Below the pieces are notes generated by a model. The model was not told where the DNA came from. It did not search any database and saw nothing but the letters and a program-made list of their open reading frames with translations. Positions 35,869-45,392 of a DNA stretch of 57,683 nucleotides are shown here, in pieces (the stretch's first letter is position 1; each line of letters opens with the position of its first letter). This DNA is from Hyphomicrobiales bacterium. GTDB lineage: Bacteria > Pseudomonadota > Alphaproteobacteria > JAPOUT01. Location of the stretch: NCBI GenBank assembly GCA_026708505.1, contig JAPOUU010000121.1:1-57683 (forward strand), written 5' to 3'. Position numbers and translations under genes: made by a program.

Positions 35869-35939
35869 GATTTAGGGAATCCTTTGAGTAAATCTACACT
35901 TAATCCTTCCGGCACTTGATCCATGTATTGATTATCCAT
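35865..35939 (-). CDS. 24-codon coupling ORF between AbiEi-like and HORMA genes
   Basis: An ATG overlaps the stop of the antitoxin gene (ATGGATAA), and the ORF's TGA overlaps the ATG of the HORMA gene (ATGA). It encodes MDNQYMDQVPEGLSVDLLKG plus four residues. The exact double overlap looks selected for coupled translation. It could also be the scar of a deleted gene at the position normally held by the AbiEii toxin, since the opening MDNxY and the LSVD piece are reminiscent of such toxins. No function is claimed. Confidence 0.35.
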   Translation of the reverse strand: MDNQYMDQVPEGLSVDLLKGFPKS

Positions 35940-36777
35940 GTGCATTCCTTGTTTTTGGCGATGGCATGAAATCAACCGGCACGTATATCCTGTAGGTCGG
36001 GTGAAGCTTCCCTCCTTTCATCAGTGCACGCGGACCGGATCCGAAGTCAATCTCTGATGTATCCATATGTTTGCGCCAAGCATGTTGATGATAATCAGCG
36101 AAAACGAAGAATAGCCGCCGCACTTTCACGCTTCGACACGCGTTGAGCAACTGAACGAGCAGCTCCGGTTGCAGCGAGGTGAGGCTTTCGAATATCTTGC
36201 TCAGATTGTCGAAGCCCGCGCTATTTGGTGATATCTCGTCCAGCGTTTCCAGAATTGCGCGCTCCGGCGAGGACACTCTGATCGGCCATCGCCAGGCATC
36301 CAGGGCATGCATGCCGGATTGTATGTACTTGATTTCGTCTATGATGCCGATGGGGTTGTCTCCGAACGGAGAACGGTTATGGACGACAAACCGTGCTTTG
36401 GCCGGCAGACGTTTCAACCATGAAGGCGCATCTCCATAAAGGTGAACCCGAGGTTTGTCCTCAAACGGTAAATAATGGGCATAGCCTGCGAGGTCAAGCG
36501 CGCTTTCACCGCCAAGATGTATGTCCTTACCCATAATCCACTGGAGTGACAGTAGCGCTACTTGCCAGTCTATGTCGGTAGATTTGCGGGCTTTTTCCGG
36601 AAGGGGACGACGGTATACGCCGCGAACAACATGTTCCAGCCAACCGTGTTTCACATACCTATGAATTGTTTTGGGATCAATGCCCTCTCGTTTCTTCAAC
36701 CATGCCGTATCGACCAGAAAACCCGGAGGAGCCTTATCGAGGAGAGATTTCAATTTTGGTGTATTTTGACGGCTCAT
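35932..36777 (-). CDS. AbiEi-family antitoxin / transcriptional regulator
   Basis: 281 residues. The N-terminal winged-helix (LLDKAPPGFLVDTAWLKKREG, then IHRYVKHGWLEHVVRGVYRR, about 12-60) is the AbiEi antitoxin N-terminal domain. The rest has the AbiEi pattern GESALDLAGYAHYLPFED, PARFVVHNRSPFGD-like and VSSPERAILETLDE. In type IV toxin-antitoxin systems AbiEi represses its own operon and counteracts the nucleotidyltransferase toxin AbiEii. No toxin gene follows; instead a HORMA gene does. A near-perfect inverted repeat spans the start codon, consistent with autoregulation. The gene lies downstream of the Liv operon on the same strand with a 54-base gap. Confidence 0.75.
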   Translation of the reverse strand: MSRQNTPKLKSLLDKAPPGFLVDTAWLKKREGIDPKTIHRYVKHGWLEHVVRGVYRRPLPEKARKSTDIDWQVALLSLQWIMGKDIHLGGESALDLAGYAHYLPFEDKPRVHLYGDAPSWLKRLPAKARFVVHNRSPFGDNPIGIIDEIKYIQSGMHALDAWRWPIRVSSPERAILETLDEISPNSAGFDNLSKIFESLTSLQPELLVQLLNACRSVKVRRLFFVFADYHQHAWRKHMDTSEIDFGSGPRALMKGGKLHPTYRIYVPVDFMPSPKTRNAHG

Positions 36778-36797
36778 ATGCCATCAAAATAATACAC
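36759..36797. promoter_or_regulatory. Inverted repeat spanning the AbiEi-like start codon
   Basis: GTGTATTTTGACGGC (36759-36773) faces GCCATCAAAATAATACAC (36780-36797) around a six-base centre containing the start region. The arms match except for one substitution and a three-base insertion. AbiEi antitoxins are known to bind inverted repeats near their promoter, so this is a likely autoregulatory operator. Confidence 0.5.
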
Positions 36798-36831
36798 TTT
36801 CAAAACAAATTGATGAAAAATCTGAATTTTT

Positions 36832-38574
36832 TCAAGAATTGCATCCAAAATTCCGCCCAATTCCCCCGCCAATCGTAGAATTCCATCCCTTCCCGTCATC
36901 AAAAGAAGCCGATTCGCCTTCCTCCTCGGCCATTTTTCGCAGGCTGGCACGAATGATTTTTCCCGTGGTGGTCATGGGCATTTTTTCGATAAAGCGGATT
37001 GCTCTGGGATATTCATAAGCCGCCAGGCGCGATTTTACATGTGCCGCAATTTCTTCCGCCAGGGATGCGCTTCCCGCATATCCGTCGGCAAGAACGATAT
37101 AAGCCGAGATAATTTGTCCGCGGATGTCGTCCGGCTTGCCGACAACGCCTGCCAGGCGCACCGCGGGATGCGAAATCAGACAGTTTTCAATTTCCGCAGG
37201 TCCGATCCGATATCCCGCAAAGTTAATCACATCGTCGTCACGACCGATAAACCGGATGCGGCCGTCCGGATCGCGCAGCCCCATGTCTCCGGTCAGCAGC
37301 CACTTCTCGCCTTTCACAACAACGAATTTTTCTTCGGTGGCTTTCGGATTGTTCCAGTAGCCCAGGAACATTACCGGATCAGGCGCGCGAACCGCTATCA
37401 CTCCTTCCTGTCCGTCCGCTAAAATCTCCGCCCTTTCGGAATCGATAATTTCCACCCGGTGCCCGACGACCCCGCGTCCCATGTAACCCGCCTTCGGGGA
37501 TTCCAGAGCGCCGCAGCAGGAGACAATCATGTTGCATTCCGTTTGGCCGTAAAATTCGTTGATGGTGACGCCGAACACGCGCTTGCCCCATGCAAGAAGT
37601 TCCGATCCCAGAGTTTCTCCGCCGCTGGCAATTGAGCGCAAGGAACATTCGACGATGTCTTCTTCAGGCACTTGCTTCATCAATTTCAAGGCGGTGGGAG
37701 GCAAAAAGACGTTGCGTATCCGGTAATCGCGCATCAGCCGGAAAGCCATAGCGGGGTTAAACTTTTCAAACCGGTGCGCCAAGACGGGAACGCCATGGTG
37801 AAGGGCCGGCATCAAAACATCCAGCAGGCCGCCTATCCAGGCCCAGTCCGCCGGAGTCCAAAAGAAATCCTTGTCCCGATCCACGAAATCATGGCTGACC
37901 TCCACGCCGGGCAGGTGTCCGAGCAACACCCGATGGGCGTGCAGCGCCCCTTTGGGGTTTCCCGTGGTTCCGGAAGTGTAGATAAGCAAGGCGGGATCAT
38001 CCGCACGGGTTGTCGCGGGCTCAAACCGGTCGGATTCCTTGTCGCAAAGTTGATGAAAAGACAGCACGCCGGATTTGCAGCGGTCATTAACGGACAGAAC
38101 CGCTTTTAGTTTCGGCAATTCGGATTGGACGGCGAGTATCTTTTCCGCCTCCTCGGCATTGGTAATCACCGCCTTCGCTTCGGAATCGCGCAAACGGTGC
38201 AGCAGGGCTTCCGTTCCAAATAATGTAAACAGGGGAATCGAAATCGCACCCATCTTGGTTATCGCTATGTGGGAAACGGCCGTTTCGATGGACTGGGGCA
38301 GGAGCACGCCCACCCGGTCGGGCATTCCGTCCGGTTCGGCGCCGCGGACTCCCAACCGTTGAAGGGCGTTTGCAAGACGGTTTGATTGTTCCTTTAAGGC
38401 GCCGAAAGTAATTCTTCGCGGCTCGGCATCCGCGAGGTGTTCAATAACCGCAAGACGTTCCGGCTGTCGATCCGCCCATTTGTCGCAAACATCCACCCCG
38501 ATGTTGTAATGCTCCGGAATGTTCCATGAAAAATCCTGCTGCAGTTCCGAAAAAGAGCAAGTTTTGTTCAGCAT
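36832..38574 (-). CDS. AMP-dependent acyl-CoA synthetase (acetyl/medium-chain type)
   Basis: 580 residues of the acyl-adenylating family. It contains the P-loop YTSGTTGNPKGALH, FYGQTECNM, the LTGDMG hinge region, FAGYRIGPAEIE and the catalytic lysine in TTTGKIIRASLR. The order and length match medium-chain or acetyl-CoA-synthetase-like enzymes that make acyl-CoA from a carboxylate, ATP and CoA. The ATG at 38574 lies directly after the TAG of the SDR gene. It is the last gene of the long minus-strand operon headed by the Liv transporter genes, pointing to activation of an imported acid. Confidence 0.87.
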   Translation of the reverse strand: MLNKTCSFSELQQDFSWNIPEHYNIGVDVCDKWADRQPERLAVIEHLADAEPRRITFGALKEQSNRLANALQRLGVRGAEPDGMPDRVGVLLPQSIETAVSHIAITKMGAISIPLFTLFGTEALLHRLRDSEAKAVITNAEEAEKILAVQSELPKLKAVLSVNDRCKSGVLSFHQLCDKESDRFEPATTRADDPALLIYTSGTTGNPKGALHAHRVLLGHLPGVEVSHDFVDRDKDFFWTPADWAWIGGLLDVLMPALHHGVPVLAHRFEKFNPAMAFRLMRDYRIRNVFLPPTALKLMKQVPEEDIVECSLRSIASGGETLGSELLAWGKRVFGVTINEFYGQTECNMIVSCCGALESPKAGYMGRGVVGHRVEIIDSERAEILADGQEGVIAVRAPDPVMFLGYWNNPKATEEKFVVVKGEKWLLTGDMGLRDPDGRIRFIGRDDDVINFAGYRIGPAEIENCLISHPAVRLAGVVGKPDDIRGQIISAYIVLADGYAGSASLAEEIAAHVKSRLAAYEYPRAIRFIEKMPMTTTGKIIRASLRKMAEEEGESASFDDGKGWNSTIGGGIGRNFGCNS

Positions 38575-38575
38575 G

Positions 38576-39334
38576 CTAGGGCAGTCGCGCGGCACCGTCC
38601 AGGCGGATGGTTCCTCCGTTCAAATAGGAATTTTCAACGATGTGCACGACCAGTTTGGCAAATTCTTCCGGAGTGCCCAAACGTTTGGGGTGGGGAATTA
38701 TTTCCGCAAGCGACTTCTGCAACTCTTCGGGAAAGGCTTCCAGCATCGGAGTTTGAAAAATTCCCGGAGCGACCGCCATGACCCGAATGGCATGGCCGGC
38801 AAGATCCCGGGCCATGGGAAGCATCATTGCCGCGACCGCGCCCTTGGAAGCCGAATAGGCAATCTGGCCTTTTTGTCCGTCAAAGGCGGCAACGGATGCC
38901 GTGCTGATGATCACTCCGCGTTCCTCTTCTTCCAAAAGATCCAGCTTGCTCATCCCCAGGGCGGACTGGCTTGCTACGTGAAACGTTCCCAGCAGATTGA
39001 TATCGATTACCTTGGCGAACAGCCCGGGGTCGTGCGCTTCGCCCCGGGAAACCGTTTTCGCCGCGGGGGCGACGCCCGCGCAGTTGACGCAAATCCGTTC
39101 CTGTCCGTTCTTTTCGCGCGCCCGGGCGAATGATTGTGCGACGGCGGCGCTGTCGGCGACGTTGCAATGGATAAAGTCAACGCCGATTTCCTTGGATGTC
39201 TGCGCGCCTTTTTCCTCATCGTAATCGAAAATTGTCACCCTGGCTTTGCGCCGGGCAAGTTGTTCGGCAACGGCTTTTCCCAGTCCCGAAGCGCCGCCGC
39301 TTATGACGGCCGCTGTTTGATCATTTATCTGCAT
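38576..39334 (-). CDS. Short-chain dehydrogenase, 3-hydroxyacyl-CoA dehydrogenase type II-like
   Basis: 252 residues. The NAD-binding SGGASGLGKAVAEQL, the NCAG turn and the YSASKGA catalytic Tyr/Lys are present. The C-terminal PGIFQTPMLEAFPEELQKSL and HPKRLGTPEEFAKLVVHI match the HSD17B10/2-methyl-3-hydroxybutyryl-CoA dehydrogenase branch of the SDR family. The expected role is NAD-linked oxidation of a 3-hydroxyacyl-CoA. AAGGAAGG precedes the ATG. Its position among CoA ligases and Liv genes supports a beta-oxidation role. Confidence 0.85.
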   Translation of the reverse strand: MQINDQTAAVISGGASGLGKAVAEQLARRKARVTIFDYDEEKGAQTSKEIGVDFIHCNVADSAAVAQSFARAREKNGQERICVNCAGVAPAAKTVSRGEAHDPGLFAKVIDINLLGTFHVASQSALGMSKLDLLEEEERGVIISTASVAAFDGQKGQIAYSASKGAVAAMMLPMARDLAGHAIRVMAVAPGIFQTPMLEAFPEELQKSLAEIIPHPKRLGTPEEFAKLVVHIVENSYLNGGTIRLDGAARLP

Positions 39335-40112
39335 GAGCACCTTCCTTGTGTGGGGGTAAATGCGCCAGGACCAGGCCCAGTGTCATTTCCGGATGTTCAA
39401 TGTGGGGGAAGTGCCCCATTTGCCGGACAATCACGGCTTGGGCGTTCCCGCCCACGGCGCGCTTAATGCGAAAGGGATGGTCGCGGTCGGCATACTCATC
39501 CGTCTCGCCTTGGAAAATAAAACACGGACTTTTAATGCGGGGCAGTATCGGCGCAAGATTGAAGGTTTTCACAAACTCCTCGTCCAGCCAGATTTCCAGC
39601 CATTGCCGATACAGCAGCTGCGCCCTTTTTCCGTGATAGCGTTCCAGTTTTTGAATTTTTTCTTGAGCGTCCTCCACATCGCTCTTTACGTTTTCCAGCC
39701 CCTGCGTGGTCACCGAATCCACATCCATGTGCGCCCCGAAAACGACAAGGGAATCCACCCGGTCGGGATAGGCGGCGGCATAGCACAGCGCCATGGAAGC
39801 GCCGTCGGAATGCCCGACAATGGACGCCCGGTCGATTCCCGCCGATTGCAGCACCTTGGGCAATCTCACCCGGCCTTCAAGGTCGTGATAATCAAAGCCC
39901 CTGGGATTTTCGGCGTCCCGCGATTGGCCGTAGCCGGGGCGGTCATACGCAAGCACGTTCATCCCGCCGTGTTTTGCGAGTTTCTCGGGAAAGTCCCGCC
40001 AAAGCTCCACGCATCCCAAAGCGTCATGCAGCAGCACGCACCAGTGTTCGCCGCCCACATCCCAACTGCGGGCGAAAATTCCGTCCTCAAGTTGATGATC
40101 GTGAATCTTCAT
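39321..40112 (-). CDS. Alpha/beta hydrolase
   Basis: 263 residues. HDALGCVELWRDF is the oxyanion region, VGHSDGASMAL the nucleophile elbow, GETDEYAD the acid and MGHFPHIEHPE the catalytic histidine. Likely an ester, lactone or thioester hydrolase. The ATG overlaps the stop of the upstream adenylating-enzyme gene (ATGA), and its own 3' end overlaps the SDR start region by 14 bases, showing tight packing in the operon. The substrate is unknown. Confidence 0.82.
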   Translation of the reverse strand: MKIHDHQLEDGIFARSWDVGGEHWCVLLHDALGCVELWRDFPEKLAKHGGMNVLAYDRPGYGQSRDAENPRGFDYHDLEGRVRLPKVLQSAGIDRASIVGHSDGASMALCYAAAYPDRVDSLVVFGAHMDVDSVTTQGLENVKSDVEDAQEKIQKLERYHGKRAQLLYRQWLEIWLDEEFVKTFNLAPILPRIKSPCFIFQGETDEYADRDHPFRIKRAVGGNAQAVIVRQMGHFPHIEHPEMTLGLVLAHLPPHKEGAHADK

Positions 40113-41310
40113 GTTCTGCAATCTTTGATAACCAGTCCGTCATTGGGCAGTTGATCGACTCTCTCCACGGAGCCTTTCAAATTCGTAATCGCCCGGATGC
40201 TGTTTTCTATCGCGCCGAACAGGGCGGCGTCCTCGGTCGAACATTCGATCATCAGGCACATCCGGTCCTTGCCGCCGGTTTGGCTGATCTCCAATCTCGC
40301 GCGCGCAATCTCGGGGTGGCGGTCGCAGATTTCCTGGATATGCTGCGGGCGGACAAATTGTCCCTTGATCTTGGCGGCCTGGTCCGCACGTCCGCGCCAG
40401 CCGACAATCGCGTCTTGCCCGCAATCGCCGGAGTCCGCAAAAGCCGTCAAATCCCCGGTTGAAAAACGTATCAACGGCGCAACATCATCCACGCGCGTTA
40501 CAAGCGTTTCCCCGACTTCGCCCCCGGGCACGGGATTGCCGGTTCCCGGGCGTACGACTTCAAGAAGGATGTGCTCGTTCAGCCAAAGCACGTCGTCCGG
40601 TTTGCGTTGATAGGCGATCACTCCCAAATCCGCCGTGCCGAAACATTCAAACACGCTGATGCCGCGCTCCCGGTAAAACTCTTTCAACTGCGGAGAATAA
40701 TACCCGCCCGTCACCAGCGCCTTGTTCAGGCTGGAAGTGTCCAGACCCAGCCCGTCCGCACACTCCAATATGGTGCGCAAATAATCCGGCGTGCCGACAT
40801 AGCCCGTGGTTTTAAAATGCGCGACGGCCTTCGCCTGCAGCTCGGTTTGTCCCGTGCCCGCGGGAAGAACGGCGATGCCGAGTTCGGACAGGCCGCATTC
40901 GAACATCGCTCCGGCAGGGGTGAAATGGTAGCTGAAGCAATTTTGCACGATGTCGCCGCGCTTGAATCCTGCATGATGGAGCGCGCGCGCGGTTCCCCAC
41001 CAGCCGGTTTGACGGGATTCGGGATCCGCTATCGGTCCGGGCGAGAAAAACATGCGCCGCAAATCGCTTGCCCCGGCGAGTAAAAAATTCGCAAAAGGCG
41101 GATTGCCTCGCTGCTGCTCCGGCAGGTCCGACTTGTATCTCACGGGCAGCTTTTGCAAATCCGACAGTTGCTCCAGCGCCGCAACCCCGCCCAAAAGATC
41201 CCTCCATTCGGGCTTTTGCGAAAGCTTTTGCAGCAGCCCGTTGATCGAGGCCAGGTGATCGGCTTCGCGCCGGTCCCTGCCGCGGGTTTCCAGTGCGTCG
41301 TAGGGTTCCG

Positions 41311-41314
<4 letters not shown>
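40109..41314 (-). CDS. Phenylacetate-CoA ligase-like adenylating enzyme
   Basis: 401 residues, somewhat shorter than PaaK (about 430). The PaaK-like features are FSPGPIADP, NCFSYHFTPAGAMFECGL, VGTPDYLRTIL, ECFGTADLGVIAYQ, the hinge RFSTGDLTAF and GRADQAAKIKGQFVRPQHI. It would activate an aromatic or other carboxylate to its CoA ester. It starts four bases inside the end of the LivF-like gene. The three adenylating enzymes in this operon (here, 36832 and 45393) imply either several substrates or a stepwise pathway. Confidence 0.78.
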
Positions 41315-42105
<791 letters not shown>

Positions 42106-42161
42106 CTCAACATCCCTGCGCGGCGAGGCCGGCAATGCACCGGCCCCGCCTGCTTCAGGGT

Positions 42162-43391
42162 TTATTGGCCCAGCCAGTCTGCACGACGGGGAAGGACTAT
42201 GGTGTCCAGTTTCTTGATTTGAACTTCACCATCGACAAAACTGCCGTTGTTGATCGAGACACGCGTGGTGCCGCGGTGGTCCTTGTCGGTCCATGTGGAG
42301 GGCAGGCACACGCCTTCCATTCCTTCGGGAACCCAGTCCTGGGAGGCGTACATTGCGTTGCGGACGTTTTCTCCCGTAATTCCGCCGTTGGCCTTGGCGT
42401 ATTTCATCGCGTCCACCATGTACATCGCCGAACAAATTCCGCGAATGTAATGATGGGTCGGCTTCTCGTTTACAATGTCCCTTTCCACATGCGCGGTGAT
42501 CTTCCGCACCGTTTCCATTCCGGGGGCGTCCTGCTCCCAGAACGGCGAAGCCGAGGGGAAGATGTAGTCCCGGGTTTGGGTTGCTTCAATGGTTTTGTAA
42601 CCGCCGCCCCAGATGTTGGCCATGTAGGTGACGTCCGTGCCCACCGTGTCGCAGGATTTCAACAGGCTGATCACGCTGCCGCCCAGATTGCCGACATAGG
42701 CGTATTGGGCGCCGCCTTCCTTGATGGTCAGGCATTGCGCTTTAAAGTCGCCGGGCTTCAAGGGCACGATAACCGGATTGAGAACCTCAAATCCCAGTTC
42801 TTCGGCAAATTCCATGCAGGCTTTTTTCGGAGCGTTCGGATAGGGATGGTTGTCGCCCGTGTAAACGAACTTCGGATTGCCGATGCCTTTGTCTTCGGCG
42901 TCGTTCGCCGCCCATTGCACCATCGCGCGGCATCCGTCGGAGTAGGAAGGTCCGTAGAAGAAATTATACGGCGCCGCTTTTTTGGTGTTGGGGTTGAGCG
43001 CCTGCGGGTCGGTCAGATGCGCGGAATAGGAAGCCGACCAGACGGGAACCTTGTCGCGGGCAACGAAGCTGATCAACGCCTCGGTGTCGGCGGTTCCCCA
43101 GCCTTGCATGGCAACCATGTCATGGCGGCTGGTCCAGCGTTTGTAGTGGCCGATCGCTTCGGCGACCTTGTAGGCGTAATCCACGGTTTCCATTTCTATC
43201 ATGGTGCCGTCGATGCCGCCGTTGGCGTTAACAAAATCCACGGCATCCCGGACGCCCGGGCCGTATTCCGTTCCGACGAACGCCGTCGCTCCGGTGTAGT
43301 CGACCAAATGTCCGACAAAAACCCTGTCTTGGGCCAAAGCGGGCGTTGATAGCAAAAATGTTCCGAGGGTTAATAGCAGAATTTTTTTCAT
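42162..43391 (-). CDS. livK: Branched-chain-type ABC transporter substrate-binding protein
   Basis: 409 residues with a signal peptide (MKKILLLTLGTFLLSTPALAQ) and the two-lobed Leu/Ile/Val-binding fold: LVDYTGATAFVGTEYGPGVRDAVDFVNANGGIDG and later PEGMEGVCLPSTWTDKDHRG. Homologs bind amino acids, short amides, urea or aromatic acids. AAGGAGAAGAGTC precedes the ATG. It is encoded between permease LivM and ATPase LivF. The large set of CoA ligases around it makes a carboxylic-acid substrate more likely than an amino acid. Confidence 0.85.
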   Translation of the reverse strand: MKKILLLTLGTFLLSTPALAQDRVFVGHLVDYTGATAFVGTEYGPGVRDAVDFVNANGGIDGTMIEMETVDYAYKVAEAIGHYKRWTSRHDMVAMQGWGTADTEALISFVARDKVPVWSASYSAHLTDPQALNPNTKKAAPYNFFYGPSYSDGCRAMVQWAANDAEDKGIGNPKFVYTGDNHPYPNAPKKACMEFAEELGFEVLNPVIVPLKPGDFKAQCLTIKEGGAQYAYVGNLGGSVISLLKSCDTVGTDVTYMANIWGGGYKTIEATQTRDYIFPSASPFWEQDAPGMETVRKITAHVERDIVNEKPTHHYIRGICSAMYMVDAMKYAKANGGITGENVRNAMYASQDWVPEGMEGVCLPSTWTDKDHRGTTRVSINNGSFVDGEVQIKKLDTIVLPRRADWLGQ

Positions 43392-43442
43392 GACTCTTCT
43401 CCTTGTGTTGACAGTGTTAATAAATGCTTGGATGGATACATA

Positions 43443-44504
43443 TTAGTATGAAAACGGGTAGAGACGCCAATAAGCGCGAATCAGTTGCCACCGGTGAATC
43501 AGCCCGTCGGGCTCGAAAATGAGGAAAATGATAATGGCGGCGCCGATGGCCATTTCCTTGATATAGGGCTGCACGTCAATCAAAAACGGCATCGGGCCCG
43601 AAAGCAGGGCTACCAAAAACTCCATAAATTGCGGCAGGAGAACGATAAACGCCGTGCCGAGCAACGTGCCCGCAACGCTGCCCAGGCCGCCGATGATTAT
43701 CATCGCGAGAAACAAAACCGAAAACAAAATATTGAAACTTTCGGCGCTTACATAACCCAGATAGTGCCCCATCAGCGCCCCGCCGATGCCGGCAAAGAAA
43801 CTGCTGATGCCGAAAGAGAGAATGCGGTATTTCGTCAGGTTGATGCCCATGACTTCGGCGGAAAGATAATGATCCCGCACCGCAATGAACGCCCGGCCGT
43901 CGCGGCTGCGCATCAAATTGCTTGCCAGCAGAAAACTGACGCAGACCCAGAAGAGCACCAGATAGTAATACCGCTGGTCGCTGTCGAACGTGAAGCCGAA
44001 CAACTCGGGTATTTCGGCAAGACTTCCCGCGCTGCCTCCCGTAAACCATTCGGCGCGCGCAAAAAAATCTTCCAGAATGAATTGGGCGGCCAAAGTCGCG
44101 ATTGCAAGATAAAGCCCCTTGATGCGCGCGGCGGGAATGCCGAAGATCATTCCGACGGCCGTTGTCATTACCCCGGCGAGGGGGATGGTAATCATTACCG
44201 GAATCCCGGTGTTGGTATTCAGCCATGCGCTGGAGAACGCGCCGAAGCCGAAGAACGCGGCGTGCCCGAGGCTGATTTGTCCGGTGAAGCCGACAAGGAT
44301 GTTCAATCCCAAAGCGGCGATGCCGTAGATGCCGATCAGGATCATCAGGCTGACGACGTAGCCATCGAAAACGAACGGGACGGCCAGGGCAAGGGCAAGC
44401 AGGAAGAAAAAGCCGATGGTGTGGGTGCGGTCCGAAAACAACCGGGTGTCGCCGGCGTAATCCGTGCGAAAGTCTCCGCAGGGACGGGGATTGGAAACAG
44501 CCAT
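43443..44504 (-). CDS. livM: Branched-chain-type ABC transporter permease
   Basis: 353 residues, about nine hydrophobic segments. The LivM-type core has GLNILVGFTGQISLGHAAFFGFGAF and later the GGLGSVAGTLLGTAFIVLLPQ segment. The N-terminus carries a cytoplasmic stretch of about 30 residues before the first helix. The start overlaps the end of livH by one base. It forms the transport channel with LivH. Confidence 0.88.
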   Translation of the reverse strand: MAVSNPRPCGDFRTDYAGDTRLFSDRTHTIGFFFLLALALAVPFVFDGYVVSLMILIGIYGIAALGLNILVGFTGQISLGHAAFFGFGAFSSAWLNTNTGIPVMITIPLAGVMTTAVGMIFGIPAARIKGLYLAIATLAAQFILEDFFARAEWFTGGSAGSLAEIPELFGFTFDSDQRYYYLVLFWVCVSFLLASNLMRSRDGRAFIAVRDHYLSAEVMGINLTKYRILSFGISSFFAGIGGALMGHYLGYVSAESFNILFSVLFLAMIIIGGLGSVAGTLLGTAFIVLLPQFMEFLVALLSGPMPFLIDVQPYIKEMAIGAAIIIFLIFEPDGLIHRWQLIRAYWRLYPFSY

Positions 44505-45391
44505 TAGAGTCTCTCTATGTCTTTGGTGCCGAACAGTCCGTAGGGCTTGACCATCAGGAAGATGATCAGGACGTAGAACGGAGCGATTGCATACAGGTTG
44601 CCGAAGTGGAGGAACTGTCCGTCCACAAATTCCGCCATGTTTTCCAAAACGCCGATAATCAATCCGCCGATGACGGCGCCGACAATCGAATCCAGTCCGC
44701 CGACGATGGCTGCCGGGAACACCTTGATGCCGATGAACGCCAGGCTGTTGCTAACCGTGTTCACCATTCCCAGCACGATGCCCGCAACGCCCGAGACGAC
44801 GGCGCTGATCGCCCAGGCCATCGCGAAGACGTTCTTTACGGAAATCCCCAGCGATTGTGCAACCTGCTGGTCGTAGGCGGTTGCGCGCATTGCCAGTCCC
44901 CAGCGCGAGCGTTTGAAGAAGATGTAGAAGGCAATCATGATAATGATCGAAGGCACGATGCTCATCAGGTAAGCCGTCTCTATATGCAGTCCGAATATTT
45001 CCAGGGTTTCCTGGCTGAAGACTTGGGGGAAGGGCTTGGCAAAACTGCCGAAGATCATGTTCAGGGCGGCTTGAAAGAAGATGGCCAGTCCGACTGTAAC
45101 CATGACCACGCTGATGACGGACTCCCCGATCAGCGGACGCAGCACTATGGCTTGCAGCAAAATGCCGAACACCGTCATAAACGCCAATGTGACCAAAAAG
45201 CCCAGCCAGAACGGCAGCTCGAAATAAGTCAACAGGCTCAGGCAGGTCCAGGCTCCGACCAATAGAAATTCGCCCTGGGCGAAATTCACCACCTGGGTGG
45301 ATTTGTAGACGAGCACAAAGCACATGGCCACGACGCCGTACAAGGATCCGACGATCAAGCCGTTGATCATTAACTGTATGAATAGTTCCAT
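44504..45391 (-). CDS. livH: Branched-chain-type ABC transporter permease
   Basis: 295 residues, eight or so hydrophobic segments. NGLIVGSLYGVVAMCFVLVY at the N-terminus, VNFAQGEFLLVGAW, and the conserved C-terminal VFPAAIVGGLDSIVGAVIGGL identify LivH. It follows the acyl-CoA synthetase gene by one base and overlaps livM at its end. Confidence 0.88.
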   Translation of the reverse strand: MELFIQLMINGLIVGSLYGVVAMCFVLVYKSTQVVNFAQGEFLLVGAWTCLSLLTYFELPFWLGFLVTLAFMTVFGILLQAIVLRPLIGESVISVVMVTVGLAIFFQAALNMIFGSFAKPFPQVFSQETLEIFGLHIETAYLMSIVPSIIIMIAFYIFFKRSRWGLAMRATAYDQQVAQSLGISVKNVFAMAWAISAVVSGVAGIVLGMVNTVSNSLAFIGIKVFPAAIVGGLDSIVGAVIGGLIIGVLENMAEFVDGQFLHFGNLYAIAPFYVLIIFLMVKPYGLFGTKDIERL

Positions 45392-45392
45392 C

